Source: Bacteroidota bacterium (lineage in GTDB: Bacteria; Bacteroidota; Bacteroidia; Bacteroidales; VadinHA17). From it: DNA of 20,580 bases. Under the pieces are notes generated by a model. The model had not been told where the DNA came from. It did no database searches and was given only the letters and a program-made list of their open reading frames with translations. The translations under genes and the position numbers were made by a program. The stretch lies in assembly GCA_023430725.1 (NCBI GenBank), contig JAEYZD010000107.1:1-20580 (forward strand), given 5' to 3'. This document shows, in pieces, positions 5,243 to 13,493 of this stretch (its first letter is position 1; the number at the start of each line of letters is the position of its first letter).

Positions 5243-8110
5243 ATGAACCTGAATAAGAGAGCACACAGGGCGATGCGCCAGGCAGCCATGATGATACTGG
5301 CCATTGCAGCAACAGGCCTCACCCTGCGCGCACAGACCTACCCGTTCAGGGAATATACCTCCGATGACGGACTGCCCCAGACACAGCTGACCTATATGAT
5401 GCAGGACAGCCGCGGATACATCTGGCTGCCAACCAGAAACGGCCTGGCAAGGTTCGATGGCTATAACTTTATCTCATACCTGCGCAAAGACGGTCTGCCC
5501 TCCAACCTGACAGGCAAAGTGATTGAGGTCAAAAACGGCACCATCTGGGCAGTTACTATGAACGGCATCGCCAGATTCAATGGCGTAAACTTCACCGGCT
5601 TCCCGATCCCTGATTCTCTGGGAGTAAAGAATATATCCAGGATGTCGGTCTGCCGTGACACAGCATCATTCATTCTGAACGCATCAATCGACTTTGACAG
5701 CCAGATCCTGCTCAGCTTTGAGAACGAAACTTACAGCAATTACACAGCAGATAACCCTCCTCTTCAAGGCAAAAACCTTTCTGTTATCGGAATAAGTCCG
5801 GATAAATCCCAACTGTACCTGACAGATACTGAACGGAGAGGCTATGCTTACAGCAACGGCATTCTGACTCTGGCACACAAAGGACCTGTAACAGATGTTG
5901 AGATAGTTGACGGTGAGCCGGTCTTTTCAGACTGGTCACTCCGTAGTCCATCAACCATTCAGCCATTTTACTGGGATAAGGGCAATCTCGCAGTATATTT
6001 TACTGACAGGGAGGGTACCATCTGGGCGGGCACTGAAACAAACATCTTCAGGCTTCTCTCGGTGGCATTTGTGGAATATAACAGGCAGAGCGGGCTTCCG
6101 GATGGCACCTGGGCAGTCGTGGCAGATCCCGGCGGAGGAATCTGGACCGGTTCAGTCAACGGGGACCTCAGATTCTATGACGGAAAACAATTCACAGATA
6201 GAAATGATTACAGGGCCGTTTACGGCGGTCCTGCCGCATTCTACAGGGGAAGCACCGCCCTGAGCAACGGAGAGATCTGGTTCTCAACCCAGAACGGCGT
6301 GCTTATCTGGGACGGAAAGAAATTCAGGCTTGGAGACTTTACACCAGACCTGGGACAGGTATGCATAATCTATGAAGACCCTGTTGACAAAAGTATACTC
6401 ATAGGTACAGATATGGGCCTCTTCCATATTAAGGACAACGGGGTAAGACATTATCCACAGATGTCCTGGCCCGGCTTCGGTATCGTGGAGGGAGTCGCCC
6501 GTGATCATGAAGGAAATTACTGGCTCGCCGGACACTACGGAATGGTCTTCTTTGACGGAAAAAACTTCGTCCCGTTCCGGCGTGCACCTGCACCTGCCGA
6601 GATGGTATGGAGCGTGGTCTGTGACAACATGGGAAATATCTGGAGTGCTGGCTCCGACGGTCTGTATATCTGCAACCCTGACGAACCGGTATTCAACGAA
6701 GCCCTGCCAGATAATATCAACCTCCCGGCCAATGTAATCCGTGACATTGGCAACAACAGACTTCTTGTTGGAAGAATGATGGATATCTGCATCATCGATC
6801 TTGCGAAATATTACGCAGGAATACCTGATTATTACCAGATCCTGGACCGAAACCAGGGATTCATGGGAAACGACTGCCAGGATAACGGTATCGTCAAGGA
6901 TAAGGATGGCAACCTGTGGATACTTGCTTCAGAAAAGCTTATCCGCTTTGATCCCGGCAAGCTCACAAAAAACATCCATCCGCCGTTGAACCACATCACC
7001 AGGGTTGAAATTCAGGGTGATACAACCGAGTGGGTTACTGCCCTTGATACATCTCTCTTCTACGGCAGCAGTCACTCATTGAGGATCAGGGGAAGGCATA
7101 ACGGTATCCGGATAACCTTCACCGGCATTTCTACCAAAAATCCGGAAAACCTTACCTTCCAGTACAGGATGAGAGGGCTTGATGAAAACTGGTCGCGCAG
7201 AGTCCGTAACCGGTCAGTAGTATACTCCGATCTGCCCACCGGGAACTTCACTTTTGAGGTGAATGCCGTCAACGCCGACGGGGTCATGTCTGACCACCCG
7301 GAGACACTCAACCTGACTGTCGTACCCACATTCTTCCAGAGCAACTTCGTTATTATCACCGGAGTATTGCTGGCACTGGCGCTGATTGTCCTCCTCTCAT
7401 GGCAAATCCGCAAGAAAGTGCTGATGCGAAGGGTAGAGTCTGCCCGGAGGCAGGCAGAGACATACAGGCTGCAGCTCAACTCGGTTATCAGGCAGTTTGA
7501 CCCCCACTTCACCTTCAACGCCGTCACTTCCGTTGGATCACTCATTATGAAAGGCGAAAAGGAGAAAGCATATAATTACTTCATCAAGCTGTCGAACCTC
7601 CTCCGATCCATCATCACAGACAGCGGGGTGCTTCTCCGCCCGCTGCAACAGGAACTTGAGTTTGTAACCCGCTATTGCGAGCTGCAGAAACTGCGCTTCG
7701 GAAACAGGTTTGAATACAACATTGATGTCTCGCCCGATGTAAGCCTCTCCACACCCGTTCCGAAGATGATCATCCAGTCATTCGCCGAGAATTCAATAAA
7801 ACACGGGCTAGAGAACAGGAAAGGCCACGGAGTCATGGATATCAGCGTCAGGAACCTCGGGGAGGGGATAGAGGTGACAGTCCGCGACAACGGTATCGGC
7901 AGGGTTGCCGCCGCAAGCATGCATACCCAGGGGGCGGGAACGGGACTGAAAAACATTGCCGGAATAGTTGAAGCAATCAACAGGGCCAACAAGGAGAAAA
8001 TCACCTTCAGCCTGACAGATTTGTACGATGGCCCCAGGGCGGCAGGGACTGAGGTGCGTGTATTCCTTCCCTACAACTATACATTGAACTTTCCGACAGA
8101 TTTAATATAA
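5243..8110 (+). CDS. Beta-propeller (Reg_prop/Y_Y_Y) sensor histidine kinase, LytS/His_kinase type
   Basis: A 955-residue membrane sensor. A signal peptide (residues 1-30, ending LTLRAQ) exports a large periplasmic part built of Reg_prop-like blades (DSRGYIWLPTRNGLARFDG and many variants, ~35-620). A Y_Y_Y domain follows at ~635-700 (LTFQYRMRGLDENWSRR ... FTFEVNAVNADG), then one transmembrane helix (~701-722) and a cytoplasmic His_kinase domain. The phosphorylated histidine is H755 in DPHFTFNAV, where the usual motif is PHFLFN. ATP-binding motifs are FAENSIKHG, DNGIG and GTGLKNI. The frame is open upstream to 5087, but that part is REP repeat. ATG 5243 gives the signal peptide and was chosen. 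It lies 24 bases before the LytTR regulator, its likely partner. The ligand is unknown. Confidence 0.93.
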   Translation: MNLNKRAHRAMRQAAMMILAIAATGLTLRAQTYPFREYTSDDGLPQTQLTYMMQDSRGYIWLPTRNGLARFDGYNFISYLRKDGLPSNLTGKVIEVKNGTIWAVTMNGIARFNGVNFTGFPIPDSLGVKNISRMSVCRDTASFILNASIDFDSQILLSFENETYSNYTADNPPLQGKNLSVIGISPDKSQLYLTDTERRGYAYSNGILTLAHKGPVTDVEIVDGEPVFSDWSLRSPSTIQPFYWDKGNLAVYFTDREGTIWAGTETNIFRLLSVAFVEYNRQSGLPDGTWAVVADPGGGIWTGSVNGDLRFYDGKQFTDRNDYRAVYGGPAAFYRGSTALSNGEIWFSTQNGVLIWDGKKFRLGDFTPDLGQVCIIYEDPVDKSILIGTDMGLFHIKDNGVRHYPQMSWPGFGIVEGVARDHEGNYWLAGHYGMVFFDGKNFVPFRRAPAPAEMVWSVVCDNMGNIWSAGSDGLYICNPDEPVFNEALPDNINLPANVIRDIGNNRLLVGRMMDICIIDLAKYYAGIPDYYQILDRNQGFMGNDCQDNGIVKDKDGNLWILASEKLIRFDPGKLTKNIHPPLNHITRVEIQGDTTEWVTALDTSLFYGSSHSLRIRGRHNGIRITFTGISTKNPENLTFQYRMRGLDENWSRRVRNRSVVYSDLPTGNFTFEVNAVNADGVMSDHPETLNLTVVPTFFQSNFVIITGVLLALALIVLLSWQIRKKVLMRRVESARRQAETYRLQLNSVIRQFDPHFTFNAVTSVGSLIMKGEKEKAYNYFIKLSNLLRSIITDSGVLLRPLQQELEFVTRYCELQKLRFGNRFEYNIDVSPDVSLSTPVPKMIIQSFAENSIKHGLENRKGHGVMDISVRNLGEGIEVTVRDNGIGRVAAASMHTQGAGTGLKNIAGIVEAINRANKEKITFSLTDLYDGPRAAGTEVRVFLPYNYTLNFPTDLI

Positions 8111-8134
8111 CGGACCAACCCCAACCTGAAGATT

Positions 8135-8896
8135 ATGGACCAATCTAAAATCAGAGCGATTATCATTGAGGACGAACCCGAGGCGCTTGACCTCCTGACA
8201 GGACTGCTGGAGGGCACCGGACTGGCAGAAGTGGCAGCATCAACAACCGATCCCTCGGAAGCAATTGACCTGATAGTGATGCATGAACCGGACATGCTTT
8301 TCCTTGATATCAGAATGCCCGGCATGTCAGGCTTTGACATTCTGAATGAACTGAACGGCCTGGGCACAGTCAGTCCGCACGTTGTTTTCACAACGGCTCA
8401 TGACGAGTACGCCATAAAGGCATTTGACTATGCGGCCTTCGACTACCTTCTGAAGCCCATTGATCCTGACCGCCTGAAATCCACACTTGTCAGGTATAAC
8501 ACCGGCAATGGCAGGAAGGCCGAACCGGATCGCAATCATTCACTCCTCAACAGTGAAAGGATACTGATTTTCCGGGGAGTCACCGGGGTCACATTCATCG
8601 ATACCGACGATGTAGTCTATATTACTGCAGACGGCAATTATTCAAGCTTTCATTTCATATCGGGAAGGGTGGAGACAGTGACTGCCCTTATAGGGAATGT
8701 GGAGATGCACCTGGGCCGGCAGTTCTTCAGAACAGGCCGGTCATGCATTGTCAACACCTCCTACCTGGCAAGGATTGACATGAAGCAGATGACCTGCGTC
8801 TTCATCAGGGGTGATAAGGAATTCCGCTGCGAGATCTCACGCGACAAAGTCAAAACCCTCATGGATTACATGAAGCACCGCCACTCGGAAAGCTAA
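8135..8896 (+). CDS. LytTR-family response regulator
   Basis: A 253-residue DNA-binding response regulator. The receiver domain (residues 1-~120) has the acidic pair E12/D13, the phosphorylated aspartate D58 in LFLDIRMPG, T86/T87 and the conserved lysine K107 in YLLKPID. The C-terminal half (~145-250) is a LytTR domain (IFRGVTGVTFIDTDDVVYITADGNYSSFH ... FFRTGRSCIVNTSYLARID), which usually binds direct repeats upstream of target genes. It follows the His_kinase-type sensor by 24 bases, the standard pairing for this family. Its target genes cannot be read from the window. Confidence 0.95.
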   Translation: MDQSKIRAIIIEDEPEALDLLTGLLEGTGLAEVAASTTDPSEAIDLIVMHEPDMLFLDIRMPGMSGFDILNELNGLGTVSPHVVFTTAHDEYAIKAFDYAAFDYLLKPIDPDRLKSTLVRYNTGNGRKAEPDRNHSLLNSERILIFRGVTGVTFIDTDDVVYITADGNYSSFHFISGRVETVTALIGNVEMHLGRQFFRTGRSCIVNTSYLARIDMKQMTCVFIRGDKEFRCEISRDKVKTLMDYMKHRHSES

Positions 8897-9102
8897 ATCT
8901 TTAACCCTCTTTTTTCACAACTCACGGGGATTTCCAATTTGGTCAATCCATACGTTAGAACCGGCCGTTCATACAATCGTCACTTTTTTGCTTTGGAGTT
9001 GTTAAAATATATGTAATCTTTCGGCAGTTATTTCAATTGACGGCAGAATAGGGTTTAATTGAAAACAATGACAGGTGGTTCTTCCCCCCATTTCCCTGTC
9101 AT
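8897..9102. other. Intergenic region after the LytTR gene
   Basis: I see no convincing ORF or RNA gene here. The stretch is AT-rich compared with its neighbours. It ends in an inverted repeat, ATGACAGG (9068-9075) with CCTGTCAT (9095-9102), that abuts the terminator hairpin. A weak TTTG/TAATCTTT pair near 8992-9021 could be a promoter for a short transcript, but the spacing is short. Confidence 0.4.
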
Positions 9103-9145
9103 GCCACACAGATCACTTAAATGAGATCTGTGTGGCGCGTTTTTT
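9103..9145 (+). terminator. Strong intrinsic terminator
   Basis: A perfect 12-bp stem, GCCACACAGATC (9103-9114) with GATCTGTGTGGC (9125-9136), has a 10-base loop. GCG and six T (9140-9145) follow. It is oriented for + strand transcription, closing the kinase/LytTR operon before the convergent fucosidase genes. Confidence 0.85.
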
Positions 9146-9237
9146 GGCGGGTACCTAAGTGGTATCCGGCCATCGAAGAGCAGTCACCGGGCTCCGGTCT
9201 GCAGTCACCTGTTTCCCGGATCCTCCGGTCACCTGTA

Positions 9238-10824
9238 TTACAAATCAATCCTGAACACCCACACATAGTCCGAGGGCGGTTTGTTCCGGACAGACTGAGG
9301 CACAGAAACAGTGAATGATCCCTCACCGTTCTTCCACCTGCAAACAGCACCGGATCCAACCACAGAAACCTTCGCCCCTGCGGGAATAGTCAACCCGCTC
9401 ATCGTCAGGGAGGCAGGCATCTGCTCTCCCTCTCCGGCCATATAATAAAGGTATCGCGTATCATCGCCCTTGCGCGTTATGCACGTCTTCCCGTCCTTGT
9501 GCGGAGCGAGCGCCCTGGTGCCGTAGATGGCCTCGCCGTTGACCTTCATCCACCGGCCCATCTCCGCAAGAAGTGTATAGGCCTCCTCCGGCCATGTGCC
9601 ATCCGGCGCCGGACCGATATTCAAAAGCAGGTTGCCCCCCTTCACAACGATATCAACCAGCAGATGGACCGCCTCGCGGGGCGACATGAACTTCGGGTCA
9701 GGAACCCAAGCCCATCCGCCGCCGGCAATTATGCACGACTCCCACGGGTACGGCAGCGCCTTCTCCGGCACCCTGTTCTCGGGGGTGAGGTAGTTCTGAT
9801 TCTTGCCGTATACGGCCCTGTCAACAACAATCAGCCCGGGCTGTTTCACACGGGCCTTCGCCACCAGCTCGTCCATCCGTATATCCTGGTTCTGAACCCT
9901 TACATACTTGTTTCCCTGCGCAGAGCGATAGGCGCTTACCTCCTCCTCCGTCATCTTCTTTACCCAGCCGCCGTCGAGCCACAGGATGTCAACCCTGCCG
10001 TAATCACCGCCGAGCAGCTCCATGATCTGTCCGTGAGTAAACTGCACAAAATTCTCCCACCGCTCCGGGTAATCCGGGATGCTGTAGTTGACATTGCGGT
10101 CCGGAGTGGCGAAGTTGGACCACCAGTAATTATCACTGTGCCAGTCGGGTTTCGAAAAGTACGCCCCTGTCCAGAAACCCTGTTCCCTGAAGGCGCTGAA
10201 GATCTCCTTTGTGACGTTTGCACGGGGATTGACACTAAAGGGACACGCGGGGTCAGTGATCTTATAATCAGTCAGTTTCGTGTCAAACATTGAGAAGCCA
10301 TCGTGGTGTTTGGTGGTGAAGACAACGTATTTCATCCCTGCATCGCGGGCTGCAGCAGCCCATTTTTCGGGGTTGAACCCCACAGGATTGAAGCTGAGCT
10401 TCAGTGCCTCATACTGCTTCTTGTATGCGATATAGTCAGGGTTCGGGCGCCGGCACCAGTCCTCGTCCTCCGCACATATTGACCACGATTCCACAATCCC
10501 CCACTGGCTGTAAGGGCCCCAATGCATCAGGAGACCAAACTTCATATCCTGCCACTCTTCCAGCTTCTGCAGCACCAGAGGATCAGTCTCGGGAACATAT
10601 CTTTCGTCATGGTCCTGTGCGCATAGCGAAGCGCCGGAGGCTGCCGTAATTAGAAGTACCAGGAAAGCAGCACGGATCTTTCCGCAGAGCGACGCCGGGG
10701 ACGCAGAATGACTCTTTCCGCAGAGCGACGCCGGGGACACAGTATGACTCTTTTCGCAGAGCGATGGAGCAGGTTCGGCCCTCCGCGGCGATGTCCGCCC
10801 ATTCACTAAAGAAGCTCTTCTCAT
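9238..10824 (-). CDS. Alpha-L-fucosidase, GH29 (first of tandem pair)
   Basis: A 528-residue secreted glycosidase that removes terminal alpha-L-fucose from glycans. GH29 landmarks: FGLLMHWGPYSQWG near residue 101, the TTKHHDGFSMFDT loop at ~171-182, and the expected catalytic nucleophile D284 in DILWLDGGWV. A C-terminal region of about 80 residues follows the barrel. A hydrophobic signal stretch (~52-66) and SLCAQ mark the export signal. It is preceded by an unusual ~49-residue N-terminal extension containing tandem SLCGKSHSASPA-type repeats. No Met lies between residue 1 and the signal stretch, so either the extension is translated or a non-ATG start is used. It follows the second fucosidase gene by 11 bases, so they are probably co-transcribed. 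The terminus lies near the convergent LytTR operon. Confidence 0.92.
   Translation of the reverse strand: MRRASLVNGRTSPRRAEPAPSLCEKSHTVSPASLCGKSHSASPASLCGKIRAAFLVLLITAASGASLCAQDHDERYVPETDPLVLQKLEEWQDMKFGLLMHWGPYSQWGIVESWSICAEDEDWCRRPNPDYIAYKKQYEALKLSFNPVGFNPEKWAAAARDAGMKYVVFTTKHHDGFSMFDTKLTDYKITDPACPFSVNPRANVTKEIFSAFREQGFWTGAYFSKPDWHSDNYWWSNFATPDRNVNYSIPDYPERWENFVQFTHGQIMELLGGDYGRVDILWLDGGWVKKMTEEEVSAYRSAQGNKYVRVQNQDIRMDELVAKARVKQPGLIVVDRAVYGKNQNYLTPENRVPEKALPYPWESCIIAGGGWAWVPDPKFMSPREAVHLLVDIVVKGGNLLLNIGPAPDGTWPEEAYTLLAEMGRWMKVNGEAIYGTRALAPHKDGKTCITRKGDDTRYLYYMAGEGEQMPASLTMSGLTIPAGAKVSVVGSGAVCRWKNGEGSFTVSVPQSVRNKPPSDYVWVFRIDL
10678..10767 (-). repeat. 36-bp tandem repeat in the fucosidase N-terminus
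   Basis: Two full 36-bp units (10678-10713, 10714-10749) and a half unit (10750-10767) share CTTTCCGCAGAGCGACGCCG-like sequence on the + strand. They differ at only a few bases. The period is 12 codons, giving repeated SLCGKSHSASPA-type peptide just before the signal sequence. Confidence 0.85.
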
Positions 10825-10835
10825 ATCATCAGTTT

Positions 10836-12293
10836 TTATTCAACTTTCAGTTTCCCGTCGAGGGAGACGCCCACGACCGTCATCCGTTCATCGAGCACCG
10901 TCTCCGGGAGTTTAATGAAATACACTCCTGCATGGCCGCTCCACCAGGGTCTCAGGTACTCTTTGAATTCGAGGTTGGTACCATTTCCCACCACGAAGAC
11001 CTTGTTGATTCGGTTCTTCACCCCCTCAAGCATCAGTTCCCCTCCGCCGTTACCGGTGAAAAAGAGATAAATCATCGTGCTGTCAGGGCTCATTGTTGAC
11101 GGACCGGCAAAGCAGCCATCCGGGAGTCCGGCCACCGTGCCGTAGATAGCCTGGCTGTGTTTCGAGGTCCAGCGCCCCAGTTCCCTGAGCACCTCCTGCT
11201 GTTCGTGCGGTATTGTGCCGTCGGCCTTCGGGCCGATGTCAAGCAGCAGGTTGCCACCCATCCCGATGCATTCCGCAAAGATCCGTATGACCTGTGAAGG
11301 GCTCTTGTAGTTGTTGTCATTGCCCTGGTATCCCCACGAGTCATTGATTGTCATGCAGAGCTCCCAGTATTTCTCCTTTGGCCGGCGGGTGGGCAGCCCC
11401 TGCTCCGGCGTACCGTAGTCGCCGTAACCTGCCAGGCGGGAGTTGATTATTGCATCAGGGTTCCGCGCCAGGAGCGTCTCTCTTATGCCCGCAGCGCCCC
11501 ACTTCTCAGCACTCTGTTCCCAGTCGCCGTCAAACCACCACAGATCCGGCTTAAATTCCTTCTGCAGCTCGGCCATCTGGCCGGCATTGAACTGTACGAA
11601 CCGCTCCCATCGCTCAGGATCATCTGTGTAGCGCTTGACTGATTTGGTCTGGTTGGGATAATCGGGGTGCGACCAGTCGAGCAGCGAATAGTAGAGTCCC
11701 ACCTTCAGCCCGGAGCGGCGAAGTGATTTCACAAAAGGTTTGAGCAGATCGCGTCCTGCCGGAGTAGAGTCAACCGTATTGAGCCTGCTCATTTTCGTGT
11801 CCCACAGTGCCACCCCGTCATGATGCTTGGAGGTGATAACCGCATAACGGGCGCCACTCTCCCTGATCAGGCTGACCCAGCGGTCCGGGTCATATGATGA
11901 TGCGGTGAACCCGTCCAGTTGTTTCATGTAATCATCGTAGCTGATCAGCTCGTTATAGAAAGCCCATGACTCATCGATTCCGTTGACGGCATAGATTCCC
12001 CAGTGAATGAATATGCCGAGTTTCGCATCCGCGAACCACTTCATGCGGTCATCATTTTGCGGCTGGCCGGGGTCAGGCTGGCCGGGGGTGGCAGGTTGGG
12101 CAGCCAGTAAAGTCGGCGCATCCTCAGCCGCCTGGGAAGGCTGGGCTGCAAGGACTGCAGCCGGCACAGTCGGCGCAGTCTGGGCAGCAGCCGGCACAGT
12201 CGGCGCAGTCTGCGCAGTGACCGGCACGGAGAAAGCAAGCAGCATCACGCCGGCCAGCAGCGACCGTGATGACAGAGCAATAAATCCTCTCAT
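10836..12293 (-). CDS. Alpha-L-fucosidase, GH29 (second of tandem pair)
   Basis: A 485-residue exported fucosidase. A clean signal peptide (MRGFIALSSRSLLAGVMLLAFSVPVTAQ, residues 1-28) is followed by a ~50-residue Ala/Pro/Gln-rich linker with 10-residue repeats (TAPTVPAAAQ). The GH29 barrel then shows KLGIFIHWGIYAV (H98), TSKHHDGVALWDT (~155-166) and the likely nucleophile D255 in DLWWFDGDW. It differs clearly from its neighbour in sequence, so the pair probably has different linkage or substrate preference. Start ATG at 12293; the gene begins 21 bases after the GNAT-like gene and ends 11 bases before the next fucosidase. No SusC/SusD pair is seen in the window. Confidence 0.92.
   Translation of the reverse strand: MRGFIALSSRSLLAGVMLLAFSVPVTAQTAPTVPAAAQTAPTVPAAVLAAQPSQAAEDAPTLLAAQPATPGQPDPGQPQNDDRMKWFADAKLGIFIHWGIYAVNGIDESWAFYNELISYDDYMKQLDGFTASSYDPDRWVSLIRESGARYAVITSKHHDGVALWDTKMSRLNTVDSTPAGRDLLKPFVKSLRRSGLKVGLYYSLLDWSHPDYPNQTKSVKRYTDDPERWERFVQFNAGQMAELQKEFKPDLWWFDGDWEQSAEKWGAAGIRETLLARNPDAIINSRLAGYGDYGTPEQGLPTRRPKEKYWELCMTINDSWGYQGNDNNYKSPSQVIRIFAECIGMGGNLLLDIGPKADGTIPHEQQEVLRELGRWTSKHSQAIYGTVAGLPDGCFAGPSTMSPDSTMIYLFFTGNGGGELMLEGVKNRINKVFVVGNGTNLEFKEYLRPWWSGHAGVYFIKLPETVLDERMTVVGVSLDGKLKVE
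12157..12225 (-). repeat. 30-bp tandem repeat encoding the Ala/Pro linker
   Basis: Two 30-bp units (12157-12186 and 12187-12216) differ at a single base, and a third partial unit follows. They encode TAPTVPAAAQ-type decapeptides directly after the signal peptide of the second fucosidase. A further short GGCTGGCCGGGG-type duplication at ~12060-12095 encodes PGQPDPGQP. Confidence 0.85.
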
Positions 12294-12314
12294 AATATGT
12301 TGTTTTACAATCGT

Positions 12315-13484
12315 CTACGAGAAATCGAATCCCGAGATATATGCCGGGGAGTCATAAAACTTCTCGGTCTCTTCGGGTGTGAGTCCCGAGAACAGCGCAT
12401 ATACAAGCCCCGGCTTCGCGTTGAGCATCCTGTTAAGAGCACCCATCCTCCTGTTTGTGCGCAGCGTTTCAAAGAGCCGCGAATGGTCATCAAGCCAGGT
12501 CAGTGCGGTATGGTAACCCTCCTCAGCGATGACAGCCTCGAAAAGGTCAGGCAACAGATCCTCGCTCCCCTTGCGGCAGTAAATTGCATTCAGGATGACA
12601 TACCTGAAGGCCTCCGGCTGAAAGAGCCTGCGGAAAAGAGGCGCACGGGGCAGCACCTTCATCATAAGCCAGCCCCACAGGCCAGGCACATTGACCACCC
12701 TGTAACGGGCCGGTATGGCACCCACGCCGGCAACTATCTCACCTCCGCGCCTGAGCACATAGTATTTGTGATCAAGAAAGGAAAACTCATTTGTATAGAA
12801 GCAATAACCGCGGTACTGTTCATCCAGCAGCACGGCCATTGCAGGCTCCTCTTCAGGTTTGAGACGGGTGACGTCCGGGCTGGGTTTCGGGCTGAACCGG
12901 CTGAAGGCGACTGTCAGGAAGGAACGGATATACTCGTAGCCCGACTGGTTGATCATGTTCCTGGAGCGTTCATTGCGGCTCTCCACGTATGCGTACATCA
13001 CGTGTGGCCGGCCGTGGTTCTGCTCCGGTTCGCGTATCAGTGAAAGAATTTTTCCCTTGAAGCTTTCGGCAGCGCCGGAGAGCCTCGCAGCGGCTCCTGA
13101 GCGCCTCCCGACCGGACCGGATATGCTCTCTGTGGCGCCGTAATTTCTTTCGCCTTTTCGTCCCGGGGCCCGCTCCGTCTGAAAAGCGCTCTGTACGGCC
13201 AGGTAACGAAGATAGGTGGCTTCGCTCTGCGTACCCCTGTTGCTGATGACCCTCCGGCAGAGGCCGATCACCCCCTTGAGGCTGTTCCTCTTGTAGAGTG
13301 CCAGGAACGAGAGACCGTCGCCGTAGGTGGCTATCCTCTCCGGGGTGTTCTGCATCGAGTAGCGCATGCCTCCCTCGGAACCCAGCACAGTATCCTTCAG
13401 CAGTGCAATGACATCGTCATTTGCCTGCGCCAGCTTCCGTATCTCAAGTTTCTTATAGTCAATCAGTTTCTCCTGCTCCATCAT
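12315..13484 (-). CDS. GNAT-like acyltransferase (tentative)
   Basis: A 389-residue cytoplasmic protein. The N-terminal half has the shape of a GNAT fold: ANDDVIALLKDTVLGSEGGMRYS at the start, a strand LRYLAVQSAF where the acetyl-CoA-binding core should be, and MYAYVESRNERSRNMINQSGYEYIRSF at ~163-189, which resembles the closing GNAT motif. The C-terminal half (~205-389) is conserved-looking but unassigned. About 38 residues (~102-139, RAPGRKGERNYGATESISG...) of low-complexity sequence sit where the acetyl-CoA loop would be expected, which may impair binding. It lies 9 bases after ispD and 21 before a fucosidase gene. The substrate is unknown. The open frame is certain; the family is moderate. 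Confidence 0.6.
   Translation of the reverse strand: MMEQEKLIDYKKLEIRKLAQANDDVIALLKDTVLGSEGGMRYSMQNTPERIATYGDGLSFLALYKRNSLKGVIGLCRRVISNRGTQSEATYLRYLAVQSAFQTERAPGRKGERNYGATESISGPVGRRSGAAARLSGAAESFKGKILSLIREPEQNHGRPHVMYAYVESRNERSRNMINQSGYEYIRSFLTVAFSRFSPKPSPDVTRLKPEEEPAMAVLLDEQYRGYCFYTNEFSFLDHKYYVLRRGGEIVAGVGAIPARYRVVNVPGLWGWLMMKVLPRAPLFRRLFQPEAFRYVILNAIYCRKGSEDLLPDLFEAVIAEEGYHTALTWLDDHSRLFETLRTNRRMGALNRMLNAKPGLVYALFSGLTPEETEKFYDSPAYISGFDFS
13068..13181 (-). repeat. In-frame low-complexity insertion in the GNAT-like gene
   Basis: This part encodes about 38 Gly/Ala/Arg/Ser-rich residues with an internal 7-residue near repeat (SGAAARL then SGAAE). It separates two segments that should adjoin in a GNAT core. 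The limits are estimated from the change in protein character. Confidence 0.5.
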
Positions 13485-13493
13485 CTCCCCTTT

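Noticed and set aside
9103..9145. Bidirectional terminator also serving the fucosidase genes
   Set aside because: On the - strand the hairpin is preceded by A residues and not followed by a T tract, so it supports + strand termination only.
9499..10293. A 264-residue + strand ORF opposite the first fucosidase
   Set aside because: It is antisense to a gene with intact GH29 motifs. Long open antisense frames are common at this base composition.
12297..13043. A 248-residue + strand ORF opposite the GNAT-like gene
   Set aside because: It shows no recognisable motif, overlaps the better-supported reverse-strand frame and has no promoter.
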